Part shown: positions 34,545 to 46,500 of the stretch, in pieces
Layout: each line of letters opens with the position of its first letter
Position numbering within the stretch: position 1 is the stretch's first letter
DNA from: Hemileia vastatrix
Taxonomy: Eukaryota; Basidiomycota; Pucciniomycetes; Pucciniales; Zaghouaniaceae
Length of the DNA: 64,000 nt
NCBI GenBank assembly: GCA_030280995.1
Contig: JASXTE010000013.1
Location: forward strand, 11,909,501 to 11,973,500
Reading direction: 5' to 3'
Notes under the pieces: generated by a model
What the model was told of the DNA's origin: nothing
The model's input: the letters and a program-made list of their open reading frames with translations, nothing else
The model's database searches: none
Position numbers and translations under genes: made by a program

Positions 34545-35722
34545 TGTCAGTATAGTCTAGTATATAAGTATGATATAATAGTGTTATTTTATGGTCCTAC
34601 TACTTATTAATAAATGATTTAGTGATTAAAACTCAGGGGAAGACTAATAGAATAGTTATACTCAAATAAAACTCACAATACTTGGATTTAAATGCGTGCT
34701 AGTGGTGGAAAATAGAAGAATAAAATATTGTTATAGCTTATATAAAGATAATATCAATTTATAAGGGCTTTATAATATATTTCTGAATGCTAATAATTGT
34801 ATTGTAGTTTTTTTTTGAAGTGTAGTAATTGAATGATGATAATAAACCGTCAAAATCCCTCCTTACTTATACCCAAATCCACTGGAGTGCACATACCTTC
34901 AATCCAGATGATGTCACTGCTATCCCCGGCAATTACAGCACTGTGAGGGCCCATCACCTCCCCATGGCGTCCACTTCAAGCAGTTTGAACACCCAGACCT
35001 CCAGTAAGGACCCTCCATCACTATTAATAATAACACAGAGTCATACCATAAATAGAAAACCCAGATAAAAGCGGATACCATAAAGAAACAGGTAAAATAA
35101 ATGATCAAAAAGAGATTTAATGAAACTAAAAGCATATAAAGGAAACAAATAAAATGTCCAAGCCCCCAATAACATCCCCAAGCATCCATATTAACCCAAA
35201 AACATCTTTCCAACCCATAAATCCGTGAATAACCATCCAAGGAAGTAATTTTAGTTGTCCAAACTGGGTGTATGCGCCTGATATAGGTGTTTATGCTTCT
35301 GTAGGCGTTGTGAGTCCACTGATTTTGTCCATATGACCTAAAATAAGCAGAAAAACAAAGGTTATAGGCTATTAAGGGGCTAAAACCCACTTATATACCT
35401 AAATATACATAATATACTGCATATTTCACTGAATATGAGATTTATGTATACATATAAGCTTATGTATGTCAATAATTACTTCATATCACTTAAGATAAGT
35501 ATATTATGACTCCATTAACACCTTAATAAGTATTATTAGGCCATGGATAAGCTATTTAAACTATTATAAATTATATAATAGAATAATAATTATATATATA
35601 TATATAATAAAATAATATATATTATTATTTTAACCTTATTTTTAAGATATAAGCTTAATCTAGTTAAGGTTATCTTATTTAAGCATAAGAAATACTCAGT
35701 CCTAAGGATATTTAGGCTGACA
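34545..35722 (-). repeat. T left LTR (3' LTR of left unit)
   Basis: 1178 bp, TGTCAG...CTGACA. It differs from the right LTR at seven positions I could find plus one 2-bp TA indel. It has a GC-richer block near 34860-35010 in a very AT-rich LTR, and a TATATA run at 35591-35606. Reading frames in it (156 and 79 codons) are unsupported. Confidence 0.93.
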
Positions 35723-35760
35723 CTCCCTCACCCCAAAAAAAAAAAAAAAAAAATGTTATG
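35723..35760 (-). promoter_or_regulatory. Polypurine tract of T left unit
   Basis: On the minus strand, T-rich sequence then GGGGTGAGGGAG ends exactly at the LTR. It is the expected plus-strand primer. The same tract is at 43396-43433. Confidence 0.75.
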
Positions 35761-35838
35761 ACATTTAATTAAACTTAAGGAGTGAAATAATTAAATAAAA
35801 AAAATAATTTTTATAATACATATACTGAATGAACAGGA

Positions 35839-38800
35839 TTATTTAGATTTAAATTTTTTCAAGAGATTTTTAAGATCAGAGATTTCATTTTCTGGAATCC
35901 ACTGGTCATATTCACTTGATTTATTTTTAAATCTTAATAGATACTCAACTCCCTTTTCTTTAGTAAGGTGTCTCTTTTTAAGTATCTTTTCAATTTCTGC
36001 CTTTTCCACTATTTCTTCAGGTTGCTGTTTATGCCTACCTGATCTTCTTGGAAATAGAGCATTATCATTAGAATGGTATGGTTTAATAAGAGAAATAGGA
36101 AATACTGGATGTTTTCTATCATAAGGTGCATATAGAATAACCTCAACAGCATTATTACCAACCATCTTTTTAACTACAAATGGTCCAATGAATGGATCCT
36201 TCAATTTAACATTACCATTTAAATTGAAATGTAGCATTGAAATAAGGACTTCATCACCCTCTTTGAACATTTGTTCTTTATGGGCTTTATCCCATCTTTT
36301 CTTTTCATACTCAAAAGCCTTATTTATATATTCTTGAGCATGTTTTCTGCATAATTCCTGCATCTGAAGAAAAGATTTAGTACCTGGATGAATATCCAAT
36401 CTAGGTAACTTATTAAGAGTTTTTGCAGGGGTATTAGGTACATAACCCAACCATAACTCAAATGGCTTTTTGCCAGTGACAGAATGTACTGTACTATTAT
36501 ATGCAAATTCTAAACCTGGGATAAGGGTTACCCAATCATGCGTGAATTTGTCATTGCCTTTAAAATTAAGACCAAAAGCACAGTATCTTCTTATCATATC
36601 TTCTAAGGTTTGTATCATTCTTTCCTCTAGCCCATCAGTTTGTGGATGGTGTGCTGTAGAAAGTTTTAATTTACACCCTGAAACATCCATAAGTGACGTC
36701 CAGAACTCAGAAGTAAATTTAGGATCTCTGTCAGAAACTATTGCTTTGGGGAAACCTGCTGTATTTAACATTTGTGTCCACCATAAAAAAGCTAAGTCCT
36801 TTGCAGAAACCTCTTTGTGGGTAGATATAAATTTACACATCTTTGTAAATCTATCTACAATTACCCAGCAGGAGTTATAACTCTTATGCCCTGCTATTGG
36901 CAAACCTGTTACAAAGTCCATGTTAATGATTTCCCATGGAGCTTTTGGTTGCTCAATTTGTTGTAATAAACCAGCTCTTTTTCCTGTTAATCTTTTAGAT
37001 TTTAGACAAGAATCACATGTTTCAACATATTTCTGAACATCCTCAGACATGTTAATCCACCAAGCTGTGTTTTTTACTCTGGTTAATGTTTCATGGTAGT
37101 CAAAATGACCTGCTAATATATCATCATGAAATATACTTAACATTAACTCCTTCATTGAAGGGGGAATTACAATTACATTACTTAATTTTTTCCTGTAATA
37201 TATAAAACCATCCTCAATGGAAAATTTTCCTTTCTCTAATGCCTCTTTATACTTATTTGGTAATGTTTTTATTAAAACATTCATTGAAGCATTAGATGGA
37301 TCATTTAATATTGTAGTTAATTTACTTAAGTCAGGATCTGAATTATAACTATCAAGAATTGATTGCATAAATTCATCCTCAAGATCTACAATATAAAAGC
37401 CATAAATGTTAATAATCTCTGACTCAGGACCATAAGCAGGATTATCATCATTATTAGGCAGAGGTACTCTAGATAACAGATCTACATTAGAGTTCAAGGT
37501 TCCTGCTCTATGTGTAATAGTCATCCGTCCTCTGTATTCTTGTACAGCTAATTGCCATCTAAACATGTGTCTATTAGGAGTTTTCATGTTTAAGAGTGAC
37601 TTAACTGCACTACAGTCAGTTATTAACTCAAATTTTTGGTCTTCAAGGTAATAATGTAGCTTTTCAAGAGCCCATACTACTGCCAAACATTCAAGTTGAG
37701 TAGCACCATATTTCAATTCACCACTTCTCAGAGTACGTGAAATATAGCAGATTACTACTTCTGACATTTTACCTTCAATAAGTTGTTTTTGATGCAAAGC
37801 AGCACCCAGTCCAATAAAACTTGCATCTGTATATAATACAAAAGGTAATTGGAAATCTGGTAATCCCAAGATAGGAGCTGTCATTAAACATTCCTTCAAC
37901 TTATTGAAAGCTTGTTGTCTTTCATTATTCCAAATGAAAGCTTCTGATTTCTTTATCAGTGTGGTCAGTGGTGCAGCAATTGATTGGTAGTTTTTTATAT
38001 ATTTTCTATAATAACCACACATTCCAAGAAAAGATTGTAAATCCTTCACATTTTGAGGAATGCCAATATTCTTTATTTCAGCCACTTTATTTTGGTCTAC
38101 ACATATTTGTAAGCCAGATACAATATGACCAAGCACTTTTAAAGATTCAAACCCAAATTTACATTTTTTCAATGCAAAGGTCATTTTTATTTCATCCATT
38201 TTCTGAAATACTTTCCTTAAATGGATTAAGTGTTCATCAAAAGTTTTAGAGAACACTATGATGTCATCAATGTATACCATTAACCATCCCTCAATCATTT
38301 CATTATGGAATGTTATATCCATTAACTTCTGAAATACTGATGGAGCATTTTTTGGTCCAAATGGCATTCTGACATACTTATAAATTCCCATGTGTGTTGT
38401 TATCAACAAAAAGTTCTGTGAATTCTTTTCAACAGGAATTTGATGGTACCCTTTATTTCCATCTAGGCAACTTATATATTTAGCACCTTTAAGGGTAGCA
38501 TGTATAGAGGCAATCCTTGGCAAGGGATAAATATCATCTACTGTAAATGTATTTAATGCTCTATAATCACCGCACCGTCTTGCTTTATCTTGTTCATAAG
38601 AAATCAGCACTGGTGATATTACACAATATTTTGGTGTAGTTTCAACCTTCTCAAGAATGTTCATTTTTAATAACATCTTAATATTATCCTCTATGTCTTT
38701 CCTCTTCATTGGTGAAGCAGGGTATGGTTTCTTTTTAAGACTAGCAGGAATATTATCCATATCACAGGTTAAACTAATTTTCATTTCATGTTCTTTTACA

Positions 38801-39513
38801 AGGCCAAGTTCATTTGTACCATGAGCAAAAGCCATTGGAAAAGCTTTAATTAATTCCAAAATATTATCTTTCTCAGTTTCACTTATCTGAGTGCCAAATG
38901 ATGCTTTTGAAATTTCTGTTTCCAGAAGTTCCAACTCATTGGATTCTCTTCCTTTAGACGGGGAATTTGTTACTGACTCAATGTGTAAGACAGTGTTAAA
39001 AGAATTTATCTTAAATTTCCTTTTACCATTCATGCCATTTGTAAAATTATTATTAGCAGGGTCTAATTTTACACCAAATTTAGTCAGAATATCTTTTCCA
39101 ATGATAAAACAGTTACTAAAATTTGTATTATCCATTACTACAAAGTCACAAGTTACCCTTACATAACCATGTTGGTGTTTAAAGAAAACAGCAGCTTTGT
39201 ATTTACCAATGGGGTGTAGTACTGATCCAAAACCTCTCCAATTTTTATTCTGAAGTGGTTCAAGCTTAAACTTATATTCACTATTTATTTTCTGTAATGT
39301 ATTAGTGGAAACAACTGAACCAGCAGCTCCTGTGTCCAATACTATATTAACATTTTCACCAGAAATGATAGCTGGAACCGTGATAGGTGTCATTATAAAG
39401 TTATCAGCTTGTATATCCTTAATGATTTCAGCATCCTCAAAATTCATTAAAGATTCATTTGAGTCCATATTTAATATTGGATTTTCAAAGATGGACAAAT
39501 CATCTTCCAACAT
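35839..39513 (-). CDS. pol: T left unit pol polyprotein (protease, RT, RNase H, integrase, chromodomain)
   Basis: 1224 residues from the first Met; the frame is open further upstream into gag. Aspartic protease LDTGAAGSVVS at about 59-69. RT about 260-450 with the first Asp at 351 (CLDGNKGYHQ) and YIDD at 414-417. RNase H about 555-680 with D563, E608, D633 and D678. Integrase: H796, H803, C833, C836 zinc; catalytic D866, D928 and E964 with 35 residues between the last two. GPY/F module about 1085-1150 and a chromodomain-like tail about 1165-1224 (EIEKILKKR...YLLRFKNKSSEYDQWIPE). All catalytic residues are present. The chromodomain marks a chromovirus, which usually targets marked chromatin. 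Expression would need gag, which is broken upstream. Confidence 0.95.
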   Translation of the reverse strand: MLEDDLSIFENPILNMDSNESLMNFEDAEIIKDIQADNFIMTPITVPAIISGENVNIVLDTGAAGSVVSTNTLQKINSEYKFKLEPLQNKNWRGFGSVLHPIGKYKAAVFFKHQHGYVRVTCDFVVMDNTNFSNCFIIGKDILTKFGVKLDPANNNFTNGMNGKRKFKINSFNTVLHIESVTNSPSKGRESNELELLETEISKASFGTQISETEKDNILELIKAFPMAFAHGTNELGLVKEHEMKISLTCDMDNIPASLKKKPYPASPMKRKDIEDNIKMLLKMNILEKVETTPKYCVISPVLISYEQDKARRCGDYRALNTFTVDDIYPLPRIASIHATLKGAKYISCLDGNKGYHQIPVEKNSQNFLLITTHMGIYKYVRMPFGPKNAPSVFQKLMDITFHNEMIEGWLMVYIDDIIVFSKTFDEHLIHLRKVFQKMDEIKMTFALKKCKFGFESLKVLGHIVSGLQICVDQNKVAEIKNIGIPQNVKDLQSFLGMCGYYRKYIKNYQSIAAPLTTLIKKSEAFIWNNERQQAFNKLKECLMTAPILGLPDFQLPFVLYTDASFIGLGAALHQKQLIEGKMSEVVICYISRTLRSGELKYGATQLECLAVVWALEKLHYYLEDQKFELITDCSAVKSLLNMKTPNRHMFRWQLAVQEYRGRMTITHRAGTLNSNVDLLSRVPLPNNDDNPAYGPESEIINIYGFYIVDLEDEFMQSILDSYNSDPDLSKLTTILNDPSNASMNVLIKTLPNKYKEALEKGKFSIEDGFIYYRKKLSNVIVIPPSMKELMLSIFHDDILAGHFDYHETLTRVKNTAWWINMSEDVQKYVETCDSCLKSKRLTGKRAGLLQQIEQPKAPWEIINMDFVTGLPIAGHKSYNSCWVIVDRFTKMCKFISTHKEVSAKDLAFLWWTQMLNTAGFPKAIVSDRDPKFTSEFWTSLMDVSGCKLKLSTAHHPQTDGLEERMIQTLEDMIRRYCAFGLNFKGNDKFTHDWVTLIPGLEFAYNSTVHSVTGKKPFELWLGYVPNTPAKTLNKLPRLDIHPGTKSFLQMQELCRKHAQEYINKAFEYEKKRWDKAHKEQMFKEGDEVLISMLHFNLNGNVKLKDPFIGPFVVKKMVGNNAVEVILYAPYDRKHPVFPISLIKPYHSNDNALFPRRSGRHKQQPEEIVEKAEIEKILKKRHLTKEKGVEYLLRFKNKSSEYDQWIPENEISDLKNLLKKFKSK

Positions 39514-41706
39514 ACAGACTTCATTTTTATCACTATATGAGATATTGCTGTCATAATCACTTGATTCTTTACTTTTTTCAGTTTCAGTTTCAGATTCACG
39601 TTGATTTTCAACAATATTTATGTTTTTCTCACATTTGTGACCTTTGACCCAAGGTTTGTTACACTTATAACAAGTATTTGTTTCATACTTTTTAGGTACT
39701 ACAGGTGCAGTAGGTTTTTTCTGCTTCTCCTGAAGTGTTTTTGAATTCTGAGTTTTTACAGGTTCAACATTTTGCTTATAAGTGGAATACCTTCATTCAT
39801 ACTTATGGTTTAATAATATTTCATTGCAAATATTAATAAAGTCAGAATATTCAGTAACATTTAATGTTCTAGCTACAACAATGTCTCTGACAGATATAGG
39901 TAATTTCTATATTATCTTATCTTTCCATAAGTTAAAATCCATATGAGGCTCAATGGCTTTTAATATTTTGTTTAAATTCATTAAAAATACCATAGGTTTG
40001 TCACCATTCAACGGATTATACCTAGTCTTCTCATACAGTCTCTGCTGAGTAAGCCTGAATTTAGAACCTCCAAATTGTTTTTCAATAAGTTGTTTCCATT
40101 CAGCCCAAGAGTAGTCTCTACCCTCACTTAAGACAGCTTCAAACCATAATAAAGCAACATCCTTAAATAAAGAAATTAATTTTGATGTTATCTCTTCATC
40201 TGGTAACTTATATGAGAATTTCAAGTTGTCAATTCTTTGAATAAAATGTTGCCAATCAGAGCTGGCTTTCCCATCATAAGTTGGGTACTGATCTATCTTA
40301 GGCCAGTTCTTCTGATTGGATTTTATCTCACTAATCTTAGGTAAATTCAACAACTCATTCACTTTTGATAAATGGTCTTGTATTTCTTCCTGCACGGATT
40401 TGTGACTTACATTTTCAGATTTGACACTACCACCAGATGGTTTTAATTGTGGTGGTACAGGGAAGGAATGAGATTCACTTTTGCCAATGAAAGGATTATT
40501 ATTATATTGATTATACTTATGATTATCCTGGTTCATTAGTAGATTGGCAGTTTCAATCTCAACTTTAGTTAATCTTTGTAGCAACTCAGAGACACTTTGA
40601 TTTGTCTGGGAAAAAGATAACTTTGTTCTTGATTCAGTTTTTAACAAATGTGTTTCATATAATTTTTCTAACTCACAAAATTTGTTTGAAAGGTGATTAT
40701 ATTTATTATTTAATGAATCATATTTAAGAGTTAGAGACAAATGTTCTTTCTCTAATTCTTTATTACGTGTTGCTAATTGAGAAATGTTCAATGTCAAGGA
40801 TGAAATTGTATCACTAGTGAGCTTAACTGTCTGTTCCTCACAATCAGTCATTCTATTCCACAATGCTGAAACAATTCTATGGACAGTTGGATTATTGTTA
40901 AAATATTCCATGTCCTCCTTTTTAATTCTCTCACTCTCCTGTGAACTTCTCATCTCACTAGTAGGTGGTTGCAACTGAGGATTAACTGTATTATCATTGT
41001 ATATAGTACTGTTATTATGGACAAAAGACAAGTCAGGTGTATCTACTCTAAAACCTAAATTTCTTAAATCCTCCTCTATTTTTTGTACAGATTTAACATC
41101 AATAGAATTACCTATATTGTAATTATCAGTATTATGTCTAATCTGAGAGGGTAACTTACTTACCAAGGGATGGTTGCCAGTCCTGATTTTTGGCTCTTTT
41201 TTCCCTTTTAAGGGTGAGCTGAGGAAGTCAGATGAGGGGGTGGATCCCTGTTGCAACTGTGGCTTGTCCACTGTTGGTGAAACCAGTCCCATTTCCATTT
41301 GTCTACCAGGATTTTCTCCTGGGAGTGAGTGGACCCTCCTTGGGTAGGGGGTTGCTGATTTGATTGACTGGGCTGGCCTCCCTTTAATTCTGCCATTGCC
41401 TGATTCATCTGCCGAAATCCTACCTTGCAATTGTTTTGCAACTTCTCTACTTCTTTGAACATGAGAGATTTTGATTCCTCCAACTTCAGAACCTGTTTAG
41501 CCAGGTGGGACAGTTGATCCTGAAGAGGAGGAGACGTCTTTTTGATAGTTATCTTTTTTAAGAGGGCGTCCTTTTCCTCTATACTCATGCTTTCTGGCTG
41601 GGGGTACTGTTGTCCCTCCATGGTGATGTCCTGGAAAGTTTTTGTTAGCTTTAGACCTGGTATTATAAGCAGGCTGTTCACTTACACTATCCTGCGGAGC
41701 ACTCAT
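39514..41706 (-). pseudogene. gag: T left unit gag, interrupted
   Basis: Gag starts near 41706 (MSAPQDSVSEQPAYN), continues in a second frame (41208-41681, EEKDALLKKITIKK), then runs 507 codons in the pol frame (39907-41430). Residues about 200-300 of that block form a coiled coil. About 375-507 is a capsid-like gag domain (YPTYDGKASSDWQHF...LWFEA...KQFGG). The pol frame is then crossed by TAG (39907-39909) and TGA (39793-39795) before the zinc knuckle CYKCNKPWVKGHKC (39631-39672; C-X2-C-X7-H-X-C). A1 has sense codons at both stops, so these are lesions rather than a family recoding site, unless read through. Confidence 0.85.
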
Positions 41707-42217
41707 ATTGTTCAGAATAACAATATTTTACGTCTACAAAAGGAAAAAACTCTGTGGAATTAGTAGACAAATAATATTAGCAATTATATTACTAATAAAA
41801 AAGCAATGGAGCTTACCCTGAATTTATATCTTTATTTATTTAAATAAAATATAAGAAAAATTCGACAAAATCTGTTAAAAATATAATAATAAGTTTAACT
41901 AGACCTCTATAAGGGTGAATAATTAGCTTACCAAGCTTTAGCCAAATACCAATTTAATTGGGTGTTATATTGGTGTCCAAATACCAAGTGAAATTGGGTT
42001 TATATTGGGTACAGTTACTATTGTAAATATCTAATTTTTATGATAAAAAATTAGTACAATTATTATAAGGGTTCTTTTCCGCAATAAATGAGTTATGATG
42101 ACCCACTAATATGCAGCAGACCCAAATATTTGGTTAATTTTGAGCTGTACTAAGGTAAAAATCACGTCCCAAGGCTTATACTAAATAATAAGTAAAATAT
42201 AAGGAAAGACCCCCAAT
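41707..42217 (-). promoter_or_regulatory. T left unit 5' leader and primer-binding site
   Basis: This AT-rich leader has no supported ORF. The PBS candidate TGGGGGTCTTTCC (minus; 42203-42215) lies two bases from the LTR. It is shared in position with A1 but with two substitutions. Confidence 0.6.
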
Positions 42218-43395
42218 TGTCAGTATAGTCTAGTATATAAGTATGATATAATAGTGTTATTTTATGGTCCTACTACTTATTAATAAATGATTTAGTGATT
42301 AAACCTCAGGGGAAGACTAATAGAATAGTTATACTCAAATAAAACTCACAATACTTGGATTTAAATGCATGCTAGTGGTGGAAAATAGAAGAATAAAATA
42401 TTGTTATAGCTTATATAAAGATAATATCAATTTATAAGGGCTTTATAATATATTTCTGAATGCTAATAATTGTATTGTAGTTTTTTTTTGAAGTGTAGTA
42501 ATTGAATGATGATAATAAACCGTCAAAATCCCTCCTTACTTATACCCAAATCCACTGGAGTGCACATACCTTCAATCCAGATGATGTCACTGCTATCCCC
42601 GGCAATTACAGCACTGTGAGGGCCCATCACCTCCCCATGGCGTCCACTTCAAGCAGTTTGAACACCCAGACCTCCAGTAAGGACCCTCCATCACTATTAA
42701 TAATAACACAGAGTCATACCATAAATAGAAAACCCAGATAAAAGCGGATACCATAAAGAAACAGGTAAAATAAATGATCAAAAAGAGATTTAATGAAACT
42801 AAAAGCATATAAAGGAAACAAATAAAATGTCCAAGCCCCCAATAACATCCCCAAGCATCCATATTAACCCAAAAACATCTTTCCAACCCATAAATCCGTG
42901 AATAACCATCCAAGGAAGTAATTTTAGTTGTCCAAACTGGGTGTATGCGCCTGATATAGGTGTTTATGCTTCTGTAGGCGTTGTGAGTCCACTGATTTTG
43001 TCCATATGACCTAAAATAAGCAGAAAAACAAAGGTTATAGGCTATTAAGGGGCTAAAACCCACTTATATACCTAAATATACATAATATACTGCATATTTC
43101 ACTGAATATGAGATTTATGTATACATATAAGCTTATGTATGTCAATAATTACTTCATATCACTTAAGATAAGTATATTATGACTCCATTAACACCTTAAT
43201 AAGTATTATTAGGCCATGGATAAGCTATTTAAACTATTATAAATTATATAATAGAATAATAATTATATATATATATATAATAAAATAATATATATTATTA
43301 TTTTAACCTTATTTTTAAGATATAAGCTTAATCTAGTTAAGGTTATCTTATTTAAGCATAAGAAATACTCAGTCCTAAGGATATTTAGGCTGACA
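42218..43395 (-). repeat. T middle LTR (mosaic)
   Basis: 1178 bp. At 42304 and 42369 it has the right-LTR bases. At 42482, 42486, 42567, 42964, 42980 and the TA run near 43264-43279 it has the left-LTR state. One switch point between 42369 and 42482 explains all markers. It serves both as 5' LTR of the left unit and 3' LTR of the right unit. Confidence 0.93.
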
Positions 43396-43433
43396 CTCCC
43401 TCACCCCAAAAAAAAAAAAAAAAAAATGTTATG
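43396..43433 (-). promoter_or_regulatory. Polypurine tract of T right unit
   Basis: Identical to the tract at 35723-35760: minus-strand GGGGTGAGGGAG abutting the middle LTR. Confidence 0.75.
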
Positions 43434-43511
43434 ACATTTAATTAAACTTAAGGAGTGAAATAATTAAATAAAAAAAATAATTTTTATAATACATATACTG
43501 AATGAACAGGA

Positions 43512-46500
43512 TTATTTAGATTTAAATTTTTTCAAGAGATTTTTAAGATCAGAGATTTCATTTTCTGGAATCCACTGGTCATATTCACTTGATTTATTTT
43601 TAAATCTTAATAGATACTCAACTCCCTTTTCTTTAGTAAGGTGTCTCTTTTTAAGTATCTTTTCAATTTCTGCCTTTTCCACTATTTCTTCAGGTTGCTG
43701 TTTATGCCTACCTGATCTTCTTGGAAATAGAGCATTATCATTAGAATGGTATGGTTTAATAAGAGAAATAGGAAATACTGGATGTTTTCTATCATAAGGT
43801 GCATATAGAATAACCTCAACAGCATTATTACCAACCATCTTTTTAACTACAAATGGTCCAATGAATGGATCCTTCAATTTAACATTACCATTTAAATTGA
43901 AATGTAGCATTGAAATAAGGACTTCATCACCCTCTTTGAACATTTGTTCTTTATGGGCTTTATCCCATCTTTTCTTTTCATACTCAAAAGCCTTATTTAT
44001 ATATTCTTGAGCATGTTTTCTGCATAATTCCTGCATCTGAAGAAAAGATTTAGTACCTGGATGAATATCCAATCTAGGTAACTTATTAAGAGTTTTTGCA
44101 GGGGTATTAGGTACATAACCCAACCATAACTCAAATGGCTTTTTGCCAGTGACAGAATGTACTGTACTATTATATGCAAATTCTAAACCTGGGATAAGGG
44201 TTACCCAATCATGCGTGAATTTGTCATTGCCTTTAAAATTAAGACCAAAAGCACAGTATCTTCTTATCATATCTTCTAAGGTTTGTATCATTCTTTCCTC
44301 TAGCCCATCAGTTTGTGGATGGTGTGCTGTAGAAAGTTTTAATTTACACCCTGAAACATCCATAAGTGACGTCCAGAACTCAGAAGTAAATTTAGGATCT
44401 CTGTCAGAAACTATTGCTTTGGGGAAACCTGCTGTATTTAACATTTGTGTCCACCATAAAAAAGCTAAGTCCTTTGCAGAAACCTCTTTGTGGGTAGATA
44501 TAAATTTACACATCTTTGTAAATCTATCTACAATTACCCAGCAGGAGTTATAACTCTTATGCCCTGCTATTGGCAAACCTGTTACAAAGTCCATGTTAAT
44601 GATTTCCCATGGAGCTTTTGGTTGCTCAATTTGTTGTAATAAACCAGCTCTTTTTCCTGTTAATCTTTTAGATTTTAGACAAGAATCACATGTTTCAACA
44701 TATTTCTGAACATCCTCAGACATGTTAATCCACCAAGCTGTGTTTTTTACTCTGGTTAATGTTTCATGGTAGTCAAAATGACCTGCTAATATATCATCAT
44801 GAAATATACTTAACATTAACTCCTTCATTGAAGGGGGAATTACAATTACATTACTTAATTTTTTCCTGTAATATATAAAACCATCCTCAATGGAAAATTT
44901 TCCTTTCTCTAATGCCTCTTTATACTTATTTGGTAATGTTTTTATTAAAACATTCATTGAAGCATTAGATGGATCATTTAATATTGTAGTTAATTTACTT
45001 AAGTCAGGATCTGAATTATAACTATCAAGAATTGATTGCATAAATTCATCCTCAAGATCTACAATATAAAAGCCATAAATGTTAATAATCTCTGACTCAG
45101 GACCATAAGCAGGATTATCATCATTATTAGGCAGAGGTACTCTAGATAACAGATCTACATTAGAGTTCAAGGTTCCTGCTCTATGTGTAATAGTCATCCG
45201 TCCTCTGTATTCTTGTACAGCTAATTGCCATCTAAACATGTGTCTATTAGGAGTTTTCATGTTTAAGAGTGACTTAACTGCACTACAGTCAGTTATTAAC
45301 TCAAATTTTTGGTCTTCAAGGTAATAATGTAGCTTTTCAAGAGCCCATACTACTGCCAAACATTCAAGTTGAGTAGCACCATATTTCAATTCACCACTTC
45401 TCAGAGTACGTGAAATATAGCAGATTACTACTTCTGACATTTTACCTTCAATAAGTTGTTTTTGATGCAAAGCAGCACCCAGTCCAATAAAACTTGCATC
45501 TGTATATAATACAAAAGGTAATTGGAAATCTGGTAATCCCAAGATAGGAGCTGTCATTAAACATTCCTTCAACTTATTGAAAGCTTGTTGTCTTTCATTA
45601 TTCCAAATGAAAGCTTCTGATTTCTTTATCAGTGTGGTCAGTGGTGCAGCAATTGATTGGTAGTTTTTTATATATTTTCTATAATAACCACACATTCCAA
45701 GAAAAGATTGTAAATCCTTCACATTTTGAGGAATGCCAATATTCTTTATTTCAGCCACTTTATTTTGGTCTACACATATTTGTAAGCCAGATACAATATG
45801 ACCAAGCACTTTTAAAGATTCAAACCCAAATTTACATTTTTTCAATGCAAAGGTCATTTTTATTTCATCCATTTTCTGAAATACTTTCCTTAAATGGATT
45901 AAGTGTTCATCAAAAGTTTTAGAGAACACTATGATGTCATCAATGTATACCATTAACCATCCCTCAATCATTTCATTATGGAATGTTATATCCATTAACT
46001 TCTGAAATACTGATGGAGCATTTTTTGGTCCAAATGGCATTCTGACATACTTATAAATTCCCATGTGTGTTGTTATCAACAAAAAGTTCTGTGAATTCTT
46101 TTCAACAGGAATTTGATGGTACCCTTTATTTCCATCTAGGCAACTTATATATTTAGCACCTTTAAGGGTAGCATGTATAGAGGCAATCCTTGGCAAGGGA
46201 TAAATATCATCTACTGTAAATGTATTTAATGCTCTATAATCACCGCACCGTCTTGCTTTATCTTGTTCATAAGAAATCAGCACTGGTGATATTACACAAT
46301 ATTTTGGTGTAGTTTCAACCTTCTCAAGAATGTTCATTTTTAATAACATCTTAATATTATCCTCTATGTCTTTCCTCTTCATTGGTGAAGCAGGGTATGG
46401 TTTCTTTTTAAGACTAGCAGGAATATTATCCATATCACAGGTTAAACTAATTTTCATTTCATGTTCTTTTACAAGGCCAAGTTCATTTGTACCATGAGCA

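Noticed and set aside
34829..35390. 79- and 156-codon reading frames in the T LTRs, present in all three copies
   Set aside because: They lie inside LTRs, overlap each other on opposite strands, and repeat only because the LTR repeats. Composition is Tyr/Phe/Trp-rich without any recognisable domain.
36470..36880. 136-codon plus-strand frame inside T pol, repeated at 44143
   Set aside because: It is the shadow of the integrase coding region on the other strand and is duplicated only because pol is.
42203..43395. Tf1-style self-priming for T
   Set aside because: I looked for the PBS complement within the LTR and found no match beyond short runs.
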